From Fusicatenibacter sp. (GTDB lineage Bacteria > Bacillota > Clostridia > Lachnospirales > Lachnospiraceae): a DNA stretch of 39,640 bases. The stretch is taken from contig JALEOU010000005.1 of assembly GCA_022766945.1 (NCBI GenBank), positions 1 through 39,640 of the forward strand, written 5' to 3'. A program made the translations under genes and the position numbers. Under the pieces are notes generated by a model that was given only the letters and a program-made list of their open reading frames with translations, did not search any database and was not told the origin of the DNA. Numbering within the stretch: the stretch's first letter is position 1; the number at the start of each line of letters is the position of its first letter. Shown here in pieces: positions 33,376 through 39,640 of the stretch.

Positions 33376-35412
33376 ATGAGATATCAGATCAGACATGCTC
33401 TGGTGCAGTATGCAGCAGACACAATTTTGGAAGATGTAAATTTTGAGATACATGACAATGAAAAAATAGCGGTTGTCGGACGAAACGGCTGCGGCAAAAC
33501 AACACTCCTCAAACTGATTGCCGGAGATCTGAAGATGAGCAATCTGGACAGTGATGAATCCTGCGGCATTACCATGGCAGGCAAGCAGAGGATTGGCTTT
33601 TTGCGCCAGATCAGTTTTGAGGACGGCGATGTGCTCATTGAGGATGAGATCAAGAAGACATTTGCTCCGGTTTTTGCCTGTGAAGCGCGCATGAAGGAAC
33701 TGGAGGAGGAGATGAAGCAGGGGGAGACACCCCGGCTTCTCGGAGAGTATGGCAGCCTGCAGAATCAGATGGAAGCGCTGCGCGGCTACACCTGGCGGCA
33801 GGATATGGAAATCATGTTTCAGAAATTCGGATTTCCCCTGGAAGACCTGAGGCGGCCGATCGGGAGTTATTCTGGCGGACAGCAGACGAAAGTGGCATTT
33901 ATCAAGCTCCTGCTGAGCCGACCGGACATCATGCTGCTGGATGAGCCGACCAACCATCTGGATCTGCCGACCATCGAGTGGCTGGAAAATTACCTGAAAG
34001 ACTACGACCGTGCGGTTGTCATCGTATCCCACGACCGGATGTTCCTGGATCGGGTGATTGATGTGACGTATGAAATCGAGTATCACAAAATCAAACGCTA
34101 TCCGGGAAATTACACGGCATTTATGGCGCGAAAGGAAGAAGAGCTGCTCAAGCAGGAAAAGGATTACGAGGAGCAGCAAAAGGAAATCGAGCGTCTGACC
34201 ACCTGGATTGAAAAGTGGAAAAATACGCCGACGAAAGTGGCGGCCACCCGCTCGAAACGCATGGCCATCGAGCACATGGTAAAGATCGAAAAGCCCAGGC
34301 GTTTTGACACCAAAACATTTCAGGCACGCTTTACTCCAAGGATCGAAAGCTATACAGACGTTCTGACCGCAAAGAAGCTGAAAATCGGTTATGACACAGA
34401 GCTAAGTGAGGTTTCTTTCCAACTGAGAAAAGGAGAACGACTTGCCATTCTCGGCGAAAACGGCAAGGGAAAATCCACGCTGCTGAAAACACTGATCGGA
34501 GAACTACCGGCACTTGGCGGCTCCTTTACCATGGGGTCCAATGTGGAGTGGGGATACTTTGACCAGCAAAGAGCCGTCGTCAACGATGCGGATCCGGAAC
34601 AGACCGTGCTGGAAAATTTCTGGGAAGCATACCCGGATCTGATGCGTGAGGATGTGCGCAGTGCGCTTGGCAGTTTTCTCTTTTCCCAGGAAGAGGTGGC
34701 AAAGAAGATGGGTCAGCTCTCCGGAGGAGAAAAGGTCCGTCTTGCTTTATGTAAAATGTTCCAGACCCGTCCGAACTTCCTGATCCTGGATGAGCCAACC
34801 AACCATATGGATATGCTGGGAAAAGAAGCGCTGGAAAAGATGCTCTCCGATTTTCCGGGGACGGTATTGTTCGTATCCCATGACCGGTATTTTATCAAAC
34901 AGGTGGCAACGGAGATTCTGGAATTCGACGGGAACCGTGTGATCCAGTATCACTGCAGCTACGAGGAATATCTGGAGGAGAAGAAAAAGTTCGCAGCGGC
35001 TGCAAACGGTGCGCAAAAGAAAACGTCCGGTTCCACTGGCAGCGCTCAGATCAGGACAGATCCATCTGCAGAGCGCGACGCTCAGGTGCGGGGTCAGGGA
35101 GAGGAGCCGACGCTTTCCGATGTTTTCGATAAAAAGACCTATTATAATCCAGGCAAGATCAAATCCCGTCTGGAGCGGCAACTGGAAAAGTATGAACGGC
35201 AGCTCTCCGAAAGCGAAGCCAAAGCCGCGGAACTGCAGCTGCAGCTTATGGATCCGGCACTGGCTGCGGATTATCAGAAACTGATGGAACTCCAGCAGCA
35301 GCTGGAAGCGGAAGAACATCAGCAGGAGAGCCTGCTGGAGCGAATGGTGGAAGCAGAGACGGAGCTGGAAGAACTGATCGAAAAAGAGGCAAACCGGAAT
35401 GAAGGGATATGA
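33376..35412 (+). CDS. ABC-F family ATPase (ribosome-associated type)
   Basis: The soluble 678-residue protein has two ABC domains in one chain and no membrane segments. Walker A motifs are GRNGCGKTT (35-43) and GENGKGKST (360-368). Signatures SYSGGQQ and QLSGGEK precede LDEPTNHLD (188-196) and LDEPTNHMD (471-479). The inter-domain linker (about 240-310) is basic and helical, as used to reach the ribosomal E or P site. A C-terminal coiled coil follows (about 585-678, Glu/Gln/Leu-rich), as in Uup and YdiF types. It probably resolves stalled ribosomes. A role in drug protection cannot be excluded, but no resistance-type linker is recognised. Confidence 0.9.
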   Translation: MRYQIRHALVQYAADTILEDVNFEIHDNEKIAVVGRNGCGKTTLLKLIAGDLKMSNLDSDESCGITMAGKQRIGFLRQISFEDGDVLIEDEIKKTFAPVFACEARMKELEEEMKQGETPRLLGEYGSLQNQMEALRGYTWRQDMEIMFQKFGFPLEDLRRPIGSYSGGQQTKVAFIKLLLSRPDIMLLDEPTNHLDLPTIEWLENYLKDYDRAVVIVSHDRMFLDRVIDVTYEIEYHKIKRYPGNYTAFMARKEEELLKQEKDYEEQQKEIERLTTWIEKWKNTPTKVAATRSKRMAIEHMVKIEKPRRFDTKTFQARFTPRIESYTDVLTAKKLKIGYDTELSEVSFQLRKGERLAILGENGKGKSTLLKTLIGELPALGGSFTMGSNVEWGYFDQQRAVVNDADPEQTVLENFWEAYPDLMREDVRSALGSFLFSQEEVAKKMGQLSGGEKVRLALCKMFQTRPNFLILDEPTNHMDMLGKEALEKMLSDFPGTVLFVSHDRYFIKQVATEILEFDGNRVIQYHCSYEEYLEEKKKFAAAANGAQKKTSGSTGSAQIRTDPSAERDAQVRGQGEEPTLSDVFDKKTYYNPGKIKSRLERQLEKYERQLSESEAKAAELQLQLMDPALAADYQKLMELQQQLEAEEHQQESLLERMVEAETELEELIEKEANRNEGI

Positions 35413-35487
35413 AATATTCGTAGAAGAAAGTAATCCCTAACAGAGAATCAAACCGTAAAAATAAAGCATACCCCTAGACAAAAAATC

Positions 35488-35547
35488 AAGTCCTTTGACG
35501 GAACTCCCGTATGGTGATAAACGGGAATCCGGTTGAAGGACTTTTTT
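35488..35547 (+). terminator. Terminator downstream of the ABC-F gene
   Basis: AAGTCCTT..GAC..CCCG pairs with CGGG..GTT.AAGGACTT, followed by TTTT, about 75 bases after the stop. Confidence 0.75.
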
Positions 35548-35682
35548 CATGTACTTGTATAAGTTTTTGCATTTTTCCTTGTATTTTTTTCGGCAGAAAC
35601 TGTAATATTTCGACCTGAATTGCGTATAGATATCAGAGGGTTTCTGTTCGAAAGAAACGAAACGCGTCAGGGAGAGAGAACA

Positions 35683-36099
35683 ATGTACAATCCAGAAGAA
35701 GAATGTAATGCGATGATTAGAAAAATTGAGATCTATTGCAGAAAGAAAGGGATGACACACAATGCGCTGGCGAAAAAAGCGGGGATTTCCACTTCGACTT
35801 TGAGTTATCTTCTTGGAGGAAAATCGAAGCCGTATGTGTATACGATCCTGCAGATCTGCAATGCACTGGGGATATCATTACATGATCTGGTAGGCGATGA
35901 AACGAAAAGCAGTCTTTTGTCGGATATGGAGGTGGATGCGGATGGGAAATTACGGATAGAGGAAGCAGAAGAGCCGGAAGAATCGGATGAAAAGCGCTCA
36001 GAGCTGGTACTCTGTGAGCGGTATCGCGGTTTGCCGGAGCAGAAACAGAAATTGCTGCTCACCTATCTGGAGATGCTGGAGCAATACCAGAAAAAGTAA
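35683..36099 (+). CDS. XRE-family helix-turn-helix regulator
   Basis: The 138-residue protein has an N-terminal Cro/C1 helix-turn-helix (about 10-70: GMTHNALAKKAGISTSTLSYLL, then ICNALGISLHDLV), an acidic linker (EEAEEPEESDEK) and a C-terminal helix (LPEQKQKLLLTYLEMLEQY) likely for dimerisation. GGGAGAGAG precedes ATG 35683. It lies 190 bases before a membrane-protein/M56-peptidase pair whose promoter carries a 21-bp-period direct repeat. It may therefore replace the missing BlaI-type repressor of that module, which is inference. Confidence 0.85.
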   Translation: MYNPEEECNAMIRKIEIYCRKKGMTHNALAKKAGISTSTLSYLLGGKSKPYVYTILQICNALGISLHDLVGDETKSSLLSDMEVDADGKLRIEEAEEPEESDEKRSELVLCERYRGLPEQKQKLLLTYLEMLEQYQKK

Positions 36100-36116
36100 C
36101 ATGGAAAAGGCGGGTG

Positions 36117-36151
36117 TTCGATAAACCGAAGATGAAATTCGATGAACCGAA
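36117..36151 (+). promoter_or_regulatory. 21-bp-period direct repeat, operator candidate
   Basis: TTCGATAAACCGAA (36117-36130) and TTCGATGAACCGAA (36138-36151) differ at one of fourteen bases and are offset by 21 bases, two helical turns. Their outer ends also read as an inverted GTGTTCG..CGAACAC pair (36114-36154). They lie upstream of the membrane protein and M56 peptidase genes. Likely binder: the XRE protein encoded just upstream. Confidence 0.55.
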
Positions 36152-36288
36152 CACTTGGTAAAGAGACAAATCTGATAAAATAGATGCAGAGAATACAGAG
36201 GTCAAAGAATCTGTCATCGGAAATTTTCAGAATTTGGATCAGCGTTTTATACAGAATGGAAGAGTCATACGGAAAGAAGGATAAGACC

Positions 36289-36672
36289 ATGAGGAGAAAA
36301 ATACTGATTGTTTTTTTGACTGTGGCAGCTGTTTTTTGGTCGGTCACCCTGTTTGTTTCTTTGATTTGCGGTGCTCCTTCGGATAAGAGCGAGCTTACCA
36401 GATATCTGATTGGGGCAGCAGGCATGTCTCTTGTGCTGCCGGGAGGATTTCTGTTTTTTCTCATCCGGACAATGGATCTGACAAAAGAGCTTGAGAAATA
36501 TGAGAGCATGGAAACAGAAGAAACAAAAGTGAAGGAAGTACAGGCTTTTGATGAGCATGATGAGACAGGGGACAGTTTTCATCTGCCGGTGCTGATGAGC
36601 GCGTTGGGTGAAAAAAGAAACCTTTCTCAGGAAGAAAGAGAAGAATTACTATCGTATTTAGAGGATTTGTAA
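36289..36672 (+). CDS. Small membrane protein coupled to the M56 peptidase
   Basis: The 127-residue product has two hydrophobic helices (ILIVFLTVAAVFWSVTLFVS and YLIGAAGMSLVLPGGFLFFL) and then an acidic cytoplasmic tail ending REELLSYLEDL. ATG 36289 has GAAAGAAGG upstream; in-frame starts at 36184 and 36256 are possible but less well placed. It ends three bases before the peptidase gene, so the pair is co-translated. It may anchor or regulate the peptidase. I do not recognise the family. Confidence 0.65.
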   Translation: MRRKILIVFLTVAAVFWSVTLFVSLICGAPSDKSELTRYLIGAAGMSLVLPGGFLFFLIRTMDLTKELEKYESMETEETKVKEVQAFDEHDETGDSFHLPVLMSALGEKRNLSQEEREELLSYLEDL

Positions 36673-36675
36673 ACA

Positions 36676-37950
36676 ATGTTGTATCTATGCATGACTGCAG
36701 CAGGATCCATACCAGTACTGATCTGTCTGGTATTATGGCTTTGCCGGAAAGAATCTTATGATTTTCGGTTGGGAAAGCGGCTTTTGATTATAGGAATGTT
36801 CTTTTATCTGGTTCCTTTCCAGCTGCTCAAATATAAATTGCCCGAGAAAGTGGCGGAAAATCTAAGCCTGCCGATCACAATCCGGACGGATCAGAATTTT
36901 TACAAAGCAGCTTCCGTGGGAAGCATTCTGACTCCGGGAGAGTCGATCTGGATACCCAAATGGATCTGTATTGTGCTGATCATCTGGATGGTTTGCGTTG
37001 TTCTTTTCGCACTCTATGAAGTTATCAAATATAAGCTGGATATCCGGAAACTGATGGCACAGTCGGAGAAGACTTTTGCGGACGTGAATGGGAAAAAGAC
37101 GGAACTTCTGGTGAGCACGAAGATACATACGCCATATACGGTCGGTTTCCTAAAACAATCGATTATCGTTCCGAAAGGCAGCCAGAATCATCCGTGCTTT
37201 TCCATGTTTTACCGACATGAAGAATGTCACAGGAAAAATTATGACTGTTTTATGAAACTGATTTGTATTGTCATCATCTGTGTTCACTGGATGAATCCGA
37301 TTGCTTATCTGCTGCTGCCGCTGTATTCCATCACGGCGGAATATATCTGTGATGCATATGCAATACGCGGATGCACGGAAAGTGAGAAGAAAGAGTATCT
37401 CCAGCTGATTATCAATTTGTCCGCAAAGGATGAACCGTTGTCTGTAATCTGGAAGAGCAATCTATCCGGTTCGGGGAAATTATTGAAAAGGAGGATCAAT
37501 TACATGATGAAAAAGCGGAAGACAGGAATGGTAAAGAAAGGGGTCACTGCAGTGATATGTGCAGTCACGGTATTTGCGAGTGCGAGTACGATACTGGCGT
37601 ATGAACCGTTTTGGTCGACGGATGAGGAAGCGGTTGAAATATTTGAGGGTGGAACATTTGGTGCATTTTCAAGTGAACGAAATATGGGTGAGCTTGATTT
37701 TAGTGAATCCGATATAGTGTTTGTATATGAGGATGGAACACAAGTTGCAATTACTGATACAGAAGAATCTTTTGCTTATGCTCTTTGCAATCATACTATG
37801 GAAAGTGGTTATTATAGCGTTCATAAGCCAAATAGCACAGGCGGTTGTACAATTTATGAGTATAATGCTCAAAGATGTACGAAATGTGGATATACTGAAA
37901 TAGGAACTCTTAATAATACAATTACCTATGCAGTATGTCCACATAATTAA
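36676..37950 (+). CDS. M56 family (BlaR1-like) membrane metallopeptidase with unusual C-terminus
   Basis: The protein has 424 residues. Four membrane helices (about 4-22, 35-52, 96-115 and 193-218) surround the zinc site H181-E182-E-C-H185 (RHEECH), with a third ligand probably E222 (AEYICDAY). This is the BlaR1/MecR1 protease, which cleaves a repressor when signalled. Instead of a penicillin-binding sensor, a fifth helix (about 288-309) leads to a 115-residue exported tail. That tail ends in a Cys/His cluster (CNHTM, then CTIYEYNAQRCTKCGYTE and CPHN) that could bind zinc. Its signal is therefore not a classical beta-lactam. It follows the small membrane protein and is downstream of an XRE regulator. 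Confidence 0.85.
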   Translation: MLYLCMTAAGSIPVLICLVLWLCRKESYDFRLGKRLLIIGMFFYLVPFQLLKYKLPEKVAENLSLPITIRTDQNFYKAASVGSILTPGESIWIPKWICIVLIIWMVCVVLFALYEVIKYKLDIRKLMAQSEKTFADVNGKKTELLVSTKIHTPYTVGFLKQSIIVPKGSQNHPCFSMFYRHEECHRKNYDCFMKLICIVIICVHWMNPIAYLLLPLYSITAEYICDAYAIRGCTESEKKEYLQLIINLSAKDEPLSVIWKSNLSGSGKLLKRRINYMMKKRKTGMVKKGVTAVICAVTVFASASTILAYEPFWSTDEEAVEIFEGGTFGAFSSERNMGELDFSESDIVFVYEDGTQVAITDTEESFAYALCNHTMESGYYSVHKPNSTGGCTIYEYNAQRCTKCGYTEIGTLNNTITYAVCPHN

Positions 37951-37991
37951 GTCAAAATTTGGCATTGGTAATAATGAAATGTAGTATATAA

Positions 37992-38038
37992 GATGGCTGT
38001 TTGTAGGAAGATTATTTCCTCACAGACAGCCATTTCTT
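37992..38038 (+). terminator. Terminator after the M56 peptidase gene
   Basis: ATGGCTGTtTGT pairs with ACAgACAGCCAT across a loop of about 18 bases (37992-38033), followed by TTCTTCTT. Confidence 0.65.
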
Positions 38039-38170
38039 CTTACTAAAGATAGAAGTACTATTATCGTTCGTTGCAGTACAGTTTTATATCGCGGAACTGA
38101 GATAGCCTGTGTTGTTGAAATTCGGATTATCCTTCTGGAATACTTTGAGAGGTTTAAGGAGTACTTTTCC

Positions 38171-38362
38171 TCATGCTTTCAGATCTGCTAACAGTTCATC
38201 CAGATCGGTGTATCCTTTCACAGACGGATTTTTTGTAATCCTTTCTGCTTCCAACATGGCTGCAATCGTTTCCTTGTTGGGCTGTTTCAGAGAAGTTTCA
38301 AAAGAAATCCGGTTCTCACGGAGTGACCGGCAGATACTGCTGTTTGTGGTAGAGTCAGCCAT
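38171..38362 (-). pseudogene. Truncated RelB/DinJ-type antitoxin
   Basis: The product has 63 residues where the family has about 85-100. The C-terminal, toxin-binding half is good (SFETSLKQPNKETIAAMLEAER, then SVKGYTDLDELLADL). The N-terminal ribbon-helix-helix that binds DNA is almost gone: MADSTTN joins directly to a fragment of the last helix (SLRENRIS). This is best read as an in-frame deletion of about 35 residues. AAAGGAG precedes ATG 38362. An ATG overlaps the stop, as in toxin-antitoxin pairs, but it opens only six codons. No intact toxin follows, so the module looks dead or orphaned. Confidence 0.7.
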
Positions 38363-38700
38363 AGAACCATCTCCTTTCGTACCGGTGGCAATATTATATA
38401 TTTATTTGAATAAAAAATACAATACTTTTACAAAGAAAATTAATATCAATTTTTCTGTAAAGATGGACTTTGTAAATTGTTTTGTTCGGACAATTATAGA
38501 ACCGTTGTTGATGCAGCTGCATTTTCTGTGTTATACTCAATATATCGAGCGTATCCGTGCATCCTGCTAAATTCCCTTCTCCGTCTCCGGTAAGAAACAG
38601 CGTGACTGAGAATATTTGCGTGACTTTATTACTTCAAGGCAGCTGCACGTCCTTGCACTGCCAGCAGGTTTAAGTACAAAAATCAAAAGGAGCCAGTAAC

Positions 38701-38934
38701 ATGAAATGTCCGTATTGCAATGTCGAAATGATACATGGATACCTGAACTGCGGGACAACTATATGGAGCGAGAAAAAGCACAGGATCAGTTGTTTACCGA
38801 ACAGTAAGGAGCAATTTGCATTACATCTCAGGGCACCTTACCTTACTCCTCATCACATAGAGAGCGATTGTTGTCCCAAATGTAAGAGAATTATCATAAA
38901 CGCAGCAGACTATGAAACAAACATCGGAGAATAA
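38701..38934 (+). CDS. DUF6487-type zinc-ribbon protein
   Basis: The 77-residue protein has CPYC at 3-6, a central SEKKH motif and CCPKC near residues 57-61, a split zinc ribbon matching the DUF6487 family as I recall it. Small cytosolic proteins of this kind are widespread in gut Clostridia and have no known function. AAAAGGAG precedes ATG 38701. It has its own terminator and stands alone. Confidence 0.8.
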   Translation: MKCPYCNVEMIHGYLNCGTTIWSEKKHRISCLPNSKEQFALHLRAPYLTPHHIESDCCPKCKRIIINAADYETNIGE

Positions 38935-38957
38935 TTACTGAATCAATATCGAAAAAA

Positions 38958-39003
38958 AGACCATAAACACACGTACCCACATGCACATATTTACGGTCTC
39001 TTT
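38958..39003 (+). terminator. Terminator of the DUF6487 gene
   Basis: AGACCaTAAA pairs with TTTACGGTCT (38990-38999), followed by CTTTCT, 24 bases after the stop. Confidence 0.65.
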
Positions 39004-39060
39004 CTATACCCATTTTCCCAAAAGAAAACCACGAATAAATCAAAACAGAAAACCGTTTTA

Positions 39061-39173
39061 CAGCCCGGCCCAAATGGGTCACATTGCCATATACCTGACG
39101 AATATCGTATTCGCAGCGTTTTGAAGGAGCGAGAGCGCGTCTGCATCGAAAACTATTATCGCCAAAGCGCCCG
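39061..39173 (-). mobile_element. Degraded MITE remnant next to copy C
   Basis: On the minus strand it shares GATGCAGACGCGCTC and TCGCTCCTTCAAAACGC with the left half of the MITE but lacks clear ends. It is joined directly to copy C, suggesting insertion of one element beside or into another. Confidence 0.6.
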
Positions 39174-39174
39174 G

Positions 39175-39373
39175 ATTGCTGTTCAGAAATCACACGAAAC
39201 AGCCGGGCAAACACAAGAATCTCGAAAGCAGACCCTTGAAAAACGCCGGCACTTAATGAGCAGGATTGCTTTCTATCCTGCGAATTTAGTACCGCAGCGT
39301 TTTGAAGGAGCGAGAGCGTGTCTGCGTCGAGATCTATTTTATGCCGGGCGTCCGTTGCCGTCTGAACAGTAAC
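39175..39373 (-). mobile_element. MITE copy C, degraded left-right pair
   Basis: Reading the minus strand it begins GTTACTGTTCAGA (39373-39361) and ends TCTGAACAGCAAT (39187-39175). It keeps the CTCGACGCAGAC, CTTCAAAACGC and GCCGGCGTTTTTCAAGGGTC blocks of copy B. The internal hairpin has decayed. No clean target duplication is visible. Immediately to its right, GTTACAGTTCAG at 39377-39388 looks like the start of yet another copy. Confidence 0.8.
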
Positions 39374-39640
39374 CCGGTTACAGTTCAGCCAGGTAGCTGA
39401 CGCTGCCATAAGTTTTTCTAAAAAACATGCTGAAATTTTCATTTGCCTTGTATAGGTCAAAAGTGGATATCTTCTTTGCCCAAACATGAGTTATGAGGTC
39501 TCTTTTGGTACAATGTGGATAACTTTACTTTTTTTGCCATTATCGCTGTGAAAACACTTCCTTCTCAGGATGGATTATCAACACGTTTTGCTTGTAATAA
39601 GGACGTTTTCCACTGGCAAAATGACGGCCTGCTCTATCGC
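39374..39640. other. Gene-free right edge with MITE stub and DnaA-box-like sites
   Basis: No gene with a ribosome site was found. The stretch holds the MITE-like stub at 39377, an exact DnaA-box match (TGTGGATAA at 39514-39522, TTATCCACA on the minus strand), a near match TTATCAACA at 39575-39583, and a frame open from the right edge on the minus strand for about 31 codons (VFSQR before a TAA near 39550). One exact box can occur by chance in a window of this size. Confidence 0.35.

Noticed and set aside
33088-34275. 395-codon minus-strand open frame
   Set aside because: It is antisense to the ABC-F gene, which has full Walker and signature motifs.
39121-39372. 83-codon frame beginning MKERERVC
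   Set aside because: It is contained in the MITE copies; a similar frame occurs in copy B. There is no ribosome site and it is interrupted differently in each copy.
1-39640. tRNA or rRNA genes
   Set aside because: No cloverleaf with a TTCGANNC arm plus CCA-like acceptor end, and no rRNA-like block, was seen on either strand by eye. A covariance-model scan would be needed to exclude short RNAs.

Overview
The window looks like the chromosome of an anaerobic, gut-type Clostridia, most likely Lachnospiraceae. The basis is strong AGGAGG-type ribosome sites, mixed AT/GC codon use, a YesM/YesN-regulated sugar ABC transporter, two GH120-type beta-xylosidases, a UDPGP type 1 nucleotidyltransferase, a winged-helix 4Fe-4S protein, an orphan uroporphyrinogen-decarboxylase-like protein and a DUF6487 zinc ribbon. 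The genus cannot be fixed from the sequence alone. No rRNA, tRNA, cas gene, phage gene or intact transposase was seen.

Layout. 1-4406: a frameshifted LysR regulator, a zinc alcohol dehydrogenase, a membrane-anchored XRE regulator and an AraC regulator. 4475-7773: a small mobile element inserted in front of a two-gene glycan operon (beta-propeller glycosidase-like protein plus GH120 beta-xylosidase). 7891-13470: a strong promoter and long leader followed by a DUF819 membrane protein, a transglutaminase-like protein, an M20 dipeptidase and an L-Ala-D/L-Glu-type epimerase, which together read as a peptide or muropeptide salvage operon. 13696-20328 (minus strand): histidine kinase, AraC-type response regulator, lipoprotein solute-binding protein and two permeases. 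20677-24016: an AlkZ-like unknown, a UroD-like protein, a zinc-ribbon P-loop kinase and a membrane protein. 24209-30603: 4Fe-4S protein, UDPGP enzyme, AraC regulator, sugar O-acetyltransferase and a second GH120 enzyme. 30747-33357: small genes and an internally deleted AAA/PD-(D/E)XK gene. 33376-37950: an ABC-F ATPase, then an XRE regulator, a membrane protein and an M56 metallopeptidase. 38171-39640: a truncated antitoxin, a zinc-ribbon gene and a pile-up of small mobile elements.

Two dispersed non-coding families stand out. The first is a 29-bp-period repeat (core GCCCAGGGrCTnTAAA) present in eleven units in four intergenic regions; in three of them the final unit runs into AT motifs phased at 11 bp. 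The second is a MITE of about 195-200 bp with GTTACtGTTCAGA terminal inverted repeats and 8-bp target duplications. It has two clean copies, one degraded copy and several fragments. I could not match the 29-bp family to any element I know, and it is the best candidate here for something undescribed.
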